Part shown: one piece after another, positions 17,742-25,739 of the stretch | Layout: every line of letters begins with the position of its first letter | How positions within the stretch are numbered: the first letter of the stretch is position 1 | Assembly: GCA_965224595.1 (NCBI GenBank) | Contig: OZ245058.1 | Coordinates: 1,364,001 to 1,428,000, forward strand | Direction: 5' to 3' | Length of the DNA stretch: 64,000 nt | DNA from: Aliivibrio_A sp016764915 | GTDB taxonomy: Bacteria > Pseudomonadota > Gammaproteobacteria > Enterobacterales > Vibrionaceae | Translations under genes and position numbers: made by a program | The notes under the pieces: model-generated | What the model saw: only the letters and a program-made list of their open reading frames with translations | Told to the model about the DNA's origin: nothing | The model's database searches: none

Positions 17742-18431
17742 ATGTCAAACAGCAAGCAAAAGGCGCTGAAGAAAATAGCTAAGTGTCTTGAGCTGGGTAA
17801 TTCAGCAAACGTCAATGAAGCCGCTCAAGCAATAAAAATGGCTCATCGACTGATGCTTAAGTATGGTTTAGACAAAGATGATATTGAGTTTATAAAGCTC
17901 GGTAAAACCAAATCTACGCACTTGCTTCCTACGAGTATCAATTCAACAGTACTTAGAATTATTCGTGGTATTAACACTCGATTTGGTGTTGAAGCCGTAT
18001 TGACCAATCACAAAGGGTTAAAGCGTGCTGAATTTATTGGTGAAGCAGATCGAGCAATTTTTGCAGCCTTCGCTTTTGATATTATCTATCGTGAATTGAA
18101 TGAACACAGTGGATTGTTTAAAAATAGCTTCTCAGGTTCAGGTACTAGCACAGTAGAAGTCGCACGCCGTGTAAGTTCATTTGTGGCCGGCTGGGTTGAA
18201 GGGGCCTTAGAAAAATTGCCAATCATCTCGCCCGATGACGACTCAAACAACAAGATTAATGACTACATAGATAAAGAGTTTCAAAATATCGACAGAGAGA
18301 CCTTTAAGCAGCAGTTACGTGACGCCATGGGCAAGATCACTGCTGATTACGAAAAGGGGCTTAAAAAAGGACGTAAACTCTCTGTTAGACGACCAATAGA
18401 TGGCGCACAAGCACCAAAGATGCTTCGTTAA
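17742..18431 (+). CDS. DUF2786 domain protein
   Basis: This 229-residue protein starts with the DUF2786 motif (KALKKIAKCLELGNS, then EAAQAIKMAHRLMLKYGLD; residues about 6-45). This is a helical domain found in phage and chromosomal proteins of unknown function. The remainder has a conserved-looking FVAGWVEGALEKLP and a basic C-terminal tail (KKGRKLSVRR) suggesting nucleic-acid contact. The ATG at 17742 follows GGAT; an earlier TTG at 17730 is less likely. It is convergent with the AP2-like gene 11 bp downstream. Confidence 0.7.
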   Translation: MSNSKQKALKKIAKCLELGNSANVNEAAQAIKMAHRLMLKYGLDKDDIEFIKLGKTKSTHLLPTSINSTVLRIIRGINTRFGVEAVLTNHKGLKRAEFIGEADRAIFAAFAFDIIYRELNEHSGLFKNSFSGSGTSTVEVARRVSSFVAGWVEGALEKLPIISPDDDSNNKINDYIDKEFQNIDRETFKQQLRDAMGKITADYEKGLKKGRKLSVRRPIDGAQAPKMLR

Positions 18432-18442
18432 TAATCTATTAA

Positions 18443-18880
18443 TTATTCTTGAGTTTCGCCTTTGGTGGCCAGCTCTTTTTTAACTCTCAACGCAGCAAAA
18501 CGAGCCATTCTGAGAGCTTCATCACCGTGACGTTTAATGCTAAACGATTTCGAACATTTTCGACCATTAAAGTCTCGCCATTCAACCGACCATGCTTCGT
18601 ATTGTTTAACCGTCTCATCTTTCATTTTTTTAACTTGAACGGTTTTACGAATATTCACCCCTTTACCACGGTGAAACTGTTTACGATAAGCGCCTTTTTT
18701 GATCATCGCCCATTTACTTGATCCCCAAATCTCTCGACCTACGGTATTCAAGTATTTTATGGCTTCTGCTTTAGGGTCTTCGTATTTAGATTGGCTGAAA
18801 TGCTTTATATGGTAGCTACCTTCCGGCTCTGGAACTTTCGCTCGGTAAGCACCATGTTTTAAAGCAGTAATTCCGTACAT
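18443..18880 (-). CDS. AP2-like DNA-binding protein, small
   Basis: This 145-residue basic protein has a C-terminal segment (AWSVEWRDFNGRKCSKSFSI ... GDEALRMARFAALRVKKEL) that resembles the AP2/ERF-like three-strand DNA-binding fold seen in phage integrase N termini and HNH proteins. The N-terminal half contains GAYRAKVPEPEG and repeated K/R-rich loops. The start at 18880 has GAGG 8 bases upstream; a longer frame to 18934 lacks a ribosome-binding site. The AP2 assignment is a pattern judgement. It may derive from a phage. Confidence 0.5.
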   Translation of the reverse strand: MYGITALKHGAYRAKVPEPEGSYHIKHFSQSKYEDPKAEAIKYLNTVGREIWGSSKWAMIKKGAYRKQFHRGKGVNIRKTVQVKKMKDETVKQYEAWSVEWRDFNGRKCSKSFSIKRHGDEALRMARFAALRVKKELATKGETQE

Positions 18881-19134
18881 TAAAGTGACCTCAAAAAAAT
18901 TATGACAAATCCATACATGCGAGCTAGATATCATCCCTAAGCGCTATCTTCATATATTATAATACTTATCTAAATAACTGTAGAGTTCGAAACGAGATTA
19001 AACCTCTTTTTACTTCACGGTTTCTTTATTTATCCTGATATTTAACATTATTGCAACAATGCGGTATTATGTGTTCGGAAATACGGCTTATCTAGATAAT
19101 AAACTATAATTAAAATAGTCTTCGAGGAATCAAA

Positions 19135-19320
19135 ATGTTTGGAATAGAAGGGATTTGTGATTGGTGCCACCGCCCAGCGATGCTGCTTCAACACAATTAT
19201 TGTGATGGTTTAAAACATTTTTCCTGTGAAGAGTGCAATGATTGCGCTCAACAAGACGTTCGACAGTTCAATCAGGCTGAAATGGCCTTATCCAATGCTA
19301 AGACAATAGTTAATAGTTAG
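19135..19320 (+). CDS. 61-residue cysteine-rich small protein (probable zinc ribbon)
   Basis: A short frame behind GAGGAATCAAA encodes a protein with CDWCHRP (C-x-x-C) near residue 8 and CEECNDC (two C-x-x-C spaced closely) near residue 31. Between them are histidines (LLQHNYCDGLKHFSC). The spacing suits one or two structural zinc sites. The tail is acidic and helical. Two hairpins follow the stop. I know of no named family. The ribosome-binding site, terminator and cysteine pattern support a real gene. Confidence 0.65.
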   Translation: MFGIEGICDWCHRPAMLLQHNYCDGLKHFSCEECNDCAQQDVRQFNQAEMALSNAKTIVNS

Positions 19321-19329
19321 TGATACATC

Positions 19330-19384
19330 CTACATACTTTTTATGTAGTTTTGAGAAGGCAGAATATTCACTATTCTGCCTTTA
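19330..19384. terminator. Tandem terminators after the 61-residue gene
   Basis: The first hairpin is CTACATA/TATGTAG (19330-19348) followed by TTTT. The second is AAGGCAGAATA/TATTCTGCCTT (19356-19382). The second is nearly symmetric and also closes the minus-strand aqpZ remnant. Confidence 0.75.
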
Positions 19385-19770
19385 ATGTTTATGCAGCTTG
19401 TTGCTCATTACTCGGTAGAGCACAGCCCCTCGCACCGCACCTATGATTGGTGCTACCCAAAAAAGCCACAACTGTGAAACAACCCAATCGCAATGGGGGC
19501 GAATCCGACAGGTGCTCGCTCATCGGTGGCACCAAGAATGACGATTAATAACATCATAGTCATCACAACTTCGCATACTAACGCCGCCATTAACGCATAA
19601 CCACCTGGCGAGTGTTCACCATCACCATTTAAAGCAAAACCTGCAGTAACATCAAATCCTGCTTGTCCACTAGCAATCACAAAAAGAACGCCACCAGCAA
19701 CTATACCACCGGATACTTGAGCCAAAATATAAGGTAACAATTGATTCTCAGGAGAAACGACCTGCGGTAA
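19382..19770 (-). pseudogene. aqpZ: Decayed aquaporin Z
   Basis: Minus-strand codons read QVVSPENQLLPYILAQV, then EHSPGGYALMAALVCEVV and GATDERAPVGFAPIAIGL, a clear match to the middle of bacterial AqpZ. Upstream an in-frame TAA at 19771-19773 cuts off the first third, including the first NPA loop. Downstream, the reading frame shifts and about 40 residues holding the second NPA (NPARS) are missing. The sequence then resumes in another frame as QLWLFWVAPIIGAVRGAVLY to a stop at 19382. With both NPA loops gone it cannot conduct water. A 95-residue open frame (19453-19740) survives inside it. Confidence 0.88.
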
Positions 19771-19901
19771 TTACAAAACAGACTTGTTTTAAAGGCGAAA
19801 ATAACCAATACATTATTTTGGCTAAAGCTTAGAGTCATATCTGTTTTAGATCATACTTTTCCTTTGTTTATTATTACTATTCTTCACTTTAAGAGTTCCA
19901 T

Positions 19902-19948
19902 TTACTGTTCAATGAGTAAACAGTAAGTACATATAAAATTTACTGTAA
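19902..19948. repeat. TTACTGT inverted and direct repeats
   Basis: TTACTGTT and AACAGTAA form a perfect 8-bp palindrome with a 9-bp spacer, and TTACTGTAA recurs 13 bp later. The arrangement suggests an operator for an unidentified regulator rather than a terminator, as no T-tract follows. Confidence 0.45.
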
Positions 19949-20044
19949 TTATTAATTATGCAAAATCAGTTACTTACAAGCGCCCCTTTAAGTTAGTGCA
20001 GTTTATTTACACAATTAGGTTGCCAAATGAACAATTTAAAAGTA

Positions 20045-20060
20045 CTGTATATAACAACAG
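20045..20060 (+). promoter_or_regulatory. LexA-binding site (SOS box)
   Basis: CTGTATATAACAACAG is an exact CTGT-N8-ACAG match to the gammaproteobacterial LexA consensus with an AT-rich centre. It ends 40 bp before the ATG of the SulA-like gene. A second, degenerate half site (CTGTATATATGA) begins at 20062, so two LexA dimers may bind. Confidence 0.8.
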
Positions 20061-20100
20061 GCTGTATATATGACCACTATTTAGTTATGGGGACAAACAG

Positions 20101-20523
20101 ATGAATAATCATAATGTATCACTTAATAATTCAAATGCTTTTAGCGCAAATTATAATCGTCATAACTCAGTAAACCCTCTGCAATCCTCAACAGAAGATC
20201 AGATGGACTCATTGCACCTACTTCGTAATTTGAAAGAGTTAAGCCAGCTTAATAAATGGATATTCATTACTCATGCCGCTGATATTCCAAGTCGAGCAAT
20301 TTTAGAAGCGGCCGGTATTGATTTAAGGAAATTAGTCGTACTGAAAGAGTCAACATCACTTTCAGAATTAGAGGTCATTAATAAGGCCCTTTGTGCCAAC
20401 ACAGCCAGTGCTATCATTAGTTCAAAACCTAAGCTTCATAAAGATGTTCTCTCAGTTTTACAAAGCGCCACAGTCTACTCTACCAAAGTTATGTTTACAG
20501 ACTCTTCAGTTTCTCTACACTGA
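20101..20523 (+). CDS. SulA-like SOS cell-division inhibitor
   Basis: This 140-residue protein has an N-terminal polar tail (about 35 residues, Asn/Ser-rich) followed by a SulA-like RecA-fold domain. Conserved-looking pieces are LLRNLKELSQLNKWIFITH, then PSRAILEAAGIDLRKLVVL and SELEVINKALCANTASAII. These parallel the E. coli SulA order of leucine-rich helix, W-strand and the AL-x-T-G-N-Y loop. SulA binds FtsZ and blocks septation during DNA damage. GGGGA precedes the ATG, and a perfect LexA box lies 40 bp upstream, supporting the call independently of sequence similarity. Overall identity to SulA is low, so FtsZ targeting is inferred. Confidence 0.72.
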   Translation: MNNHNVSLNNSNAFSANYNRHNSVNPLQSSTEDQMDSLHLLRNLKELSQLNKWIFITHAADIPSRAILEAAGIDLRKLVVLKESTSLSELEVINKALCANTASAIISSKPKLHKDVLSVLQSATVYSTKVMFTDSSVSLH

Positions 20524-20630
20524 TCCACATAGGCGATTACCAACCATTAACATTTTATAAATATTAATGCCTTAGAAGTTGCTCTACTTCAGATAATGAG
20601 TAAATTTATAAATCAAAAGCCGCAAGAAAA

Positions 20631-22079
20631 GTGAAAACTCTATATAATTCCGAGCTTGATTTTTGCTTAGAGGTTCCTTTGGAGAAAAAACTTGGTTTAG
20701 GCTCACTTACTGCTTTAGTAGTTGGTTCAATGATCGGAGCGGGGGTATTTAGTTTACCTCAAAATATGGCTGCAGTAGCCAGTCCAGCAGCCACACTTCT
20801 TGGTTGGATAATCACAGGGGTTGGCATGACCTTCCTCGCCTTCTCTTTCCTTTTCTTATCTCGTATCAAACCTAACATTGAAACAGGTGTATTTGGTTAC
20901 GCTCAAGCGGGTTTTGGTAACTTCATCGGTTTTAACTCTGCATGGGGTTATTGGCTTAGTGCTACGTTAGCCAATGTCTCTTACCTCGTGATTGTATTCA
21001 GTACTTTTGGTATGCTATTTGATACACCTGATAACATCATGTTTGGTGACGGAAATACCTACCTATCACTTGCTGGTTCTTCAATACTGCTTTGGTCGAT
21101 TCACCTGTTAGTCTCCAAGGGTGTGCAAACCGCTTCTTTAATTAATCTAGTCACTACCATTACAAAGCTTGTACCGCTAGGAGTTTTCATTGTTTTTGCC
21201 TTTATCGCTTTTAAATGGGACACGTTTACTTTTGACTTTTCAGGTCTCCGTTTTGGAGAGAGCTCAGGCTTATTAGACCAAATTAAAGCCTGTATGCTAA
21301 TCACAGTATGGGTATTTGTCGGTATTGAAGGCGCGGTCATTGTCTCTAGTCGCGCCAAACACCGTGAAGATATTGGCCGAGCGACTATTTTGGGGCTTGC
21401 CACTGCCCTGAGTATCTATGTTTTAGTTAGCCTTCTCTCTATGGGCGTCGTTAAACCAGTTGAACTTGCCGGGTATAATAATCCATCTATGGCTGTCATT
21501 CTTGAACAAATAATCGGTCCATTTGGCCGAATATTGATCTCAGCCGCACTGCTTATTTCGGTGTGTGGTGCGTTTTTAAGTTGGACTGTTTTAGCCTCTG
21601 AAGCGCCTTATTTAGCCGCCAAATCAAATATGTTTCCGGCAATCTTTGCTAAGCAGAATCAAGCGGGCTCTCCTATCAATGCTCTTCTATTAACAAATGT
21701 TGGTGTTCAGGTATCACTATTTTTAGTCACTTACCTCGGTGGCACTTATGACAAATTGCTAATCATTGCTTCTGAAATGATCTTAGTGCCTTACTTCTTA
21801 GTGGCGGCCTATATGCTAAAAGTAGCGATAGAGACCAAAAATCGGGGTTCACATTTATTCGTCGGTATATTAGCGTCACTGTATGGCATATGGTTACTCT
21901 ATGCATCGGGCTTGGACTACTTAATGCTATCATCGCTGTTTTACCTGCCGGGCGTTATTTTTTACATTAAAGCGAGAAAAGAGCGTCAATTGACTGTTTT
22001 TAATACTAAGGATATTGGACTGCTTATAGTTTTAATCATCACTTCACTGTTCGCTGTTAACGTCCTTTTTACTGGTTAG
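20631..22079 (+). CDS. arcD: Arginine/ornithine antiporter, APC family
   Basis: This 482-residue protein with 12 or 13 predicted membrane segments matches ArcD of Pseudomonas in length and key stretches: TALVVGSMIGAGVFSLPQNM in helix 1, FNSAWGYWLSA, TVWVFVGIEGAVIVSSRA and AYMLKVAIE. ArcD exchanges external arginine for internal ornithine in the arginine deiminase pathway. No arcABC genes are adjacent. The only upstream start is GTG at 20631 without a clear ribosome-binding site, so the exact start is uncertain. A good terminator follows. Confidence 0.85.
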   Translation: MKTLYNSELDFCLEVPLEKKLGLGSLTALVVGSMIGAGVFSLPQNMAAVASPAATLLGWIITGVGMTFLAFSFLFLSRIKPNIETGVFGYAQAGFGNFIGFNSAWGYWLSATLANVSYLVIVFSTFGMLFDTPDNIMFGDGNTYLSLAGSSILLWSIHLLVSKGVQTASLINLVTTITKLVPLGVFIVFAFIAFKWDTFTFDFSGLRFGESSGLLDQIKACMLITVWVFVGIEGAVIVSSRAKHREDIGRATILGLATALSIYVLVSLLSMGVVKPVELAGYNNPSMAVILEQIIGPFGRILISAALLISVCGAFLSWTVLASEAPYLAAKSNMFPAIFAKQNQAGSPINALLLTNVGVQVSLFLVTYLGGTYDKLLIIASEMILVPYFLVAAYMLKVAIETKNRGSHLFVGILASLYGIWLLYASGLDYLMLSSLFYLPGVIFYIKARKERQLTVFNTKDIGLLIVLIITSLFAVNVLFTG

Positions 22080-22100
22080 CCTTTTCTCCTTTTCTTATAC

Positions 22101-22128
22101 AACAAACCCCACAGATGTAGGGTTTGTT
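22101..22128. terminator. Terminator after arcD
   Basis: AACAAACCC (22101-22109) pairs with GGGTTTGTT (22120-22128), a 9-bp perfect stem with a 10-base loop, 21 bp after the arcD stop. Confidence 0.75.
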
Positions 22129-22153
22129 TAACACGAATAAATAAACATAAAGC

Positions 22154-22918
22154 TTACATGCCTAAACCTTCACTGATCGAGTCAATCTCTTTTATATCCA
22201 TGTTGTGCATATCCAACTCTTGATTCAATTCAGAACGTCTCTGCTTTAGTTGATCCACATTATCACATGAGTCCGAGGTGTTATCCCAACCCTTGCCGCT
22301 TTCATATGCTTGACAGTCTGCCCTCATCCTTTTGATTTTAGTGGGCAAAGTGTTCAACTCTTGCTCAATAACAACAACCATCTCTTTCAGCCGTAGCTGC
22401 CTTTGAAAAAGCTCTTTAGCTCGACTGAGCATGGTTAACTGTAGATTCACTTGGTTGTGCAACTGTTCCACTTCTTTATGTAGTGATTCAATTTGATTAT
22501 CCAGATCCAGTTTTTGCTCACTGGTTTCGACACTATCCGCTCTTAGTTCTTGATTCTGTTTTTTTAACTGGCTTGCAATTGCTTTTAACTTTAGCTCTTC
22601 TTGATTAACCGTTTCCACTTTTATCTCTTGTTGCTGTTGCTGCGCCTCAACAATGGATTGGCTTAATTGTTCAAGATTTTGTTTATATTTCTCAACTGTG
22701 CTATTTGACTTAGCTAGTTTCAGTTCAATTTTATTATAGGCTTCACGCCATTTAGAGGATGAGAGATTATCACCAATAAAAGCGCCAACAACCAAACCAA
22801 GCAACACCCCAATCAGTGCAACCCAATTAAAACCACTTCGATGCTCTTCAATAATCACAACATCACTGTCATTAATATCTCTTTTTGTATCGTATCTCTG
22901 GTTCAAACTTAACCTCAT
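22154..22918 (-). CDS. Inner-membrane coiled-coil protein, unknown
   Basis: This 254-residue protein has one transmembrane helix at about residues 31-50 (NWVALIGVLLGLVVGAFIG). A long Gln/Glu/Leu-rich coiled coil follows at about 60-190, and the C-terminal part holds two cysteines (MRADCQAY and SDSCDNVDQL). Orientation is probably N-in with the coiled coil in the periplasm. No known family is recognised. It starts 4 bp after the stop of a small two-helix membrane protein, so the two genes form an operon and may form a complex. Confidence 0.65.
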   Translation of the reverse strand: MRLSLNQRYDTKRDINDSDVVIIEEHRSGFNWVALIGVLLGLVVGAFIGDNLSSSKWREAYNKIELKLAKSNSTVEKYKQNLEQLSQSIVEAQQQQQEIKVETVNQEELKLKAIASQLKKQNQELRADSVETSEQKLDLDNQIESLHKEVEQLHNQVNLQLTMLSRAKELFQRQLRLKEMVVVIEQELNTLPTKIKRMRADCQAYESGKGWDNTSDSCDNVDQLKQRRSELNQELDMHNMDIKEIDSISEGLGM

Positions 22919-22922
22919 GAAA

Positions 22923-23081
22923 CTATCTTAAAACTTCCACTGTCATCACTATGAATACATAGACTACCAACGATCCTATCACACTAACAATGACAAATTT
23001 TTGTAACTTTTCGTTCGTTTTATAACGAATTAGAAGAATACTAACCAGTAAAAGACCAAATATTGCACCAACTCTCAACAT
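22923..23081 (-). CDS. 52-residue two-helix membrane protein
   Basis: A short gene starts at ATG 23079-23081 behind a very strong GGGGGAGAT ribosome-binding site and ends with TAG at 22923-22925. It encodes MLRVGAIFGLLLVSILLI, a basic loop (RYKTNEKLQK) and FVIVSVIGSLVVYVFIVMTV. That is two membrane helices with a cytoplasmic loop predicted by the positive-inside rule. Only 4 bp separate it from the downstream coiled-coil protein gene. It is easily missed because of its length. Family unknown. Confidence 0.7.
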   Translation of the reverse strand: MLRVGAIFGLLLVSILLIRYKTNEKLQKFVIVSVIGSLVVYVFIVMTVEVLR

Positions 23082-23240
23082 AACTTATCTCCCCCATATT
23101 TACTGTTACCACAGTAGCACACCCATACATCCGTTTAATGATTTTCACAGATTTATCATACACTTTGACTTTTCTAGAACATTTATTTATCTCTTTGTGC
23201 TAATTTAAATACTGAATGTCGTTTTATTATGCGGAGCACT

Positions 23241-24968
23241 ATGCGTAACTTTATTTTAGTACTGTTTTTACTTATTTCACCGCTATTCTCTGTACAGGCT
23301 TCAAGTCAGTCACAAGAGTTATTGCATACTATCGACCAATTGAATGAAGATCTGGTTAAACTTGCTGTCGAATCTATCGAGTTTAGTGGTAGTGATCTTG
23401 AAATTGTTACCGCTCAACGTTTAGGAAAAAATGCAGCGTTACGCGAAACTATTGGAGAGTTAATAAAGCTCAATGATTCTTCGGTCAATGCCCGTTTGAT
23501 CACCGAAGTCAACAAACAGCAAGCTTATACCAATGAACATATGCAATTCATCAATAAAACCATTAAAGATCTACAATCTAAAATAGAAAAGGAGAGTTTT
23601 GAAAATCGACTCTCTTTGCAAAGTAGCTATAACGATAACCGTATTCAACTGTTTAACGTCTATCATAATCAATGGGAAAACTACCAATGGCTTACTCACC
23701 TTGGCGTTCCTAGTAATGAATTGCGCGAAAAGTTTCGATTACTAATCGATCAAAAGATTAAATTTGCTTCTGCATCGTTGACCTTGGATTTAAGTAGCTT
23801 TGAACTACTTAATGACCAAATTCAGCACTCTTCAGATGGAGAGAAATCAAAACTTCAACTTCAGCACCTCTATGTACAACGAAAAATTAACAATGCTACC
23901 TCGCAGCTTACTCTATTAATCATCCTTGCAGACCAACTTGGTTTAACCACTACTGATTATAAACGCCAACTATTTACCACCACTGGCAACTTAACGGAGG
24001 GGTTATTTACGCTGTCTGTACTCATTTCTATAACCAAGCAATGGATTGAAACATCAACGAACTGGATTTTCACTAATACTCCAGATCTGCTGTTCAAACT
24101 GTTTATTTTTTCGTTACTTATCGTGATCACTCGCAGTTTATCGAAAATAACCCGTAAAGTAGTCAAAAGAGCCGTGGTTGACCCTCACCTGAAAATGACC
24201 CAATTAATGCAGGACTTCTTTGTTTCTACATCAGGTAAAGCGGTATTTTTCATCGGTTTATTAATTGCGCTTTCGCAGATTGGATTAAACCTTGCCCCCG
24301 TCTTAACTGGTTTTGGTGTCGCGGGTATTATCATCGGTTTTGCATTGCAAGACACTCTATCCAATTTTGCATCTGGTATGATGCTGTTGATATATCGTCC
24401 ATTTGATGTCAATGACGTGGTTGAAGCTGGCGGTGTACACGGAAAAGTGAGTCACATGAGCTTAGTCAATACCACTATCCGAACCTTTGATAATCAGATC
24501 ATCATTCTACCTAATAGTAAAATATGGGGCGATGTCATTATGAACGTCACCCATGAGCGTGTACGACGTGTTGATATGGTTTTTGGCATTGGGTACAGCG
24601 ACAGTATTCCTCACGCCGAACGTGTTTTGGCTGAAATTATCGATAACCATGAAAAAATTCTAACCAAACCAGAGTGCAATATTAAAGTGCAGACACTCAA
24701 TACCTCTTCAGTCGATTTTGTCGTGCGTCCGTGGGTAAAAACGGAGGACTATTGGGATGTCTATTGGGATGTAACGCGTGAAGTAAAGATGCGTTTTGAT
24801 GCAGAGGGCATTTCAATTCCATTCCCGCAACAAGATGTTCATATTCATAATGTGGCCAAAAAAAGCAGTGACCGAATAACTCATATCGCTGGCGCAAAAA
24901 TTGGTAAAGCCCTCTCCACATTTAGAAAAAGGGCAACACCATCAGACGAGAAACCTACTGACGGTTAA
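23241..24968 (+). CDS. MscS-family mechanosensitive channel with periplasmic N-terminal domain
   Basis: This protein of about 575 residues begins with a signal peptide (RNFILVLFLLISPLFSVQAS). A helical, probably periplasmic domain of about 250 residues follows, then three or four membrane helices and the MscS core: GFGVAGIIIGFALQDTLSNF with the pore helix, then MMLLIYRPFDVNDVVE and the beta domain (TIRTFDNQIIILPNSKIWGD). It releases solutes on hypo-osmotic shock. The start at 23241 has GGAG 5 bases upstream; a start at 23229 would place this GGAG within the gene. The 3' end overlaps the convergent LysE gene by 14 bp. Confidence 0.87.
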   Translation: MRNFILVLFLLISPLFSVQASSQSQELLHTIDQLNEDLVKLAVESIEFSGSDLEIVTAQRLGKNAALRETIGELIKLNDSSVNARLITEVNKQQAYTNEHMQFINKTIKDLQSKIEKESFENRLSLQSSYNDNRIQLFNVYHNQWENYQWLTHLGVPSNELREKFRLLIDQKIKFASASLTLDLSSFELLNDQIQHSSDGEKSKLQLQHLYVQRKINNATSQLTLLIILADQLGLTTTDYKRQLFTTTGNLTEGLFTLSVLISITKQWIETSTNWIFTNTPDLLFKLFIFSLLIVITRSLSKITRKVVKRAVVDPHLKMTQLMQDFFVSTSGKAVFFIGLLIALSQIGLNLAPVLTGFGVAGIIIGFALQDTLSNFASGMMLLIYRPFDVNDVVEAGGVHGKVSHMSLVNTTIRTFDNQIIILPNSKIWGDVIMNVTHERVRRVDMVFGIGYSDSIPHAERVLAEIIDNHEKILTKPECNIKVQTLNTSSVDFVVRPWVKTEDYWDVYWDVTREVKMRFDAEGISIPFPQQDVHIHNVAKKSSDRITHIAGAKIGKALSTFRKRATPSDEKPTDG

Positions 24969-25575
24969 TAATAAGCTGAGCGCCAAGTGCAATTAACACG
25001 GCCCCTGTGATGGATTCTATTCTTCTGTTCACCGCAGGGTTGGCCATCACTCGTTTTGCTTTTTCAACCAATAAAGCCACTAGGCATTGCCAAACCATAG
25101 CAATGATAAAATGCATCGCAGCCAACATCATTGATTGGCCAATCGCCGAGTAACTTGGGTCGATAAATTGCGGTAAAAAAGCCAAGTAAAATATGGCTGT
25201 CTTAGGGTTTAATACATTAGACAGCAGCCCTTCTCGAAAAGAGCGTTTCAAGTCTAAAGTAGCGTTGCCGCTCGATTCAAAACGTATCGTATTCGCTTTT
25301 CTAGCTGAGCGAATACTCGATATTCCTAACCAAATAAGATACACCGCACCCAGTATTTTTACTGATTCGAACAACCACGCAGAATTTAACAATAATACCG
25401 AGATACCCACCGCAGAGAACAGTGCATGCACAAACAGACCGCTGCAAATGCCGAAGCTACTCGCCATCCCATCTTTCCACCCTGCTCGACTGGTATTTCT
25501 GATCACCAATGCCGTATCAAGTCCTGGTGTTAACGTTAGCAGCGTAATCGCAATTAAAAATGCCCAAATATCCAT
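24955..25575 (-). CDS. LysE/RhtB-family amino-acid exporter
   Basis: This 206-residue membrane protein has the N-terminal family motif LLTLTPGLDTALVIRNTSRA and about six hydrophobic segments, plus GLLSNVLNPKTAIFYLAFLP in the middle. RhtB-type proteins export amino acids or homoserine lactones; the substrate is not deducible. A strong AAGGAG precedes the ATG. Its last 14 bases overlap the MscS gene in a tail-to-tail arrangement. Confidence 0.88.
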   Translation of the reverse strand: MDIWAFLIAITLLTLTPGLDTALVIRNTSRAGWKDGMASSFGICSGLFVHALFSAVGISVLLLNSAWLFESVKILGAVYLIWLGISSIRSARKANTIRFESSGNATLDLKRSFREGLLSNVLNPKTAIFYLAFLPQFIDPSYSAIGQSMMLAAMHFIIAMVWQCLVALLVEKAKRVMANPAVNRRIESITGAVLIALGAQLIINRQ

Positions 25576-25739
25576 ATTGTTACTCCTTTTCTGTGCTGTA
25601 AATCACTTTACGTTAACTCTAGCATTCTGACTATCAATGATTCACTTTGTTTCTTTTTCAGGCCCCTATATGATAAGCATCAAATCAAGGACTCTATAAC
25701 AACAATATCTCTATTGTTAAACCTATCTAAGGAGACTCA

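Larger units (their letters stand above)
19771..20100. other. Intergenic region with TTACTGT repeats and SOS box
   Basis: This 330-bp AT-rich gap holds no credible coding frame. It contains the inverted repeat TTACTGTT (19902-19909)/AACAGTAA (19919-19926), a further TTACTGTAA at 19940-19948, and a LexA-type box at 20045-20060 just before the SulA-like gene. Confidence 0.6.

Noticed and set aside
19453..19740. 95-residue intact small membrane protein
   Set aside because: It is only the surviving middle of aqpZ; flanking out-of-frame codons continue the aquaporin sequence on the 3' side.
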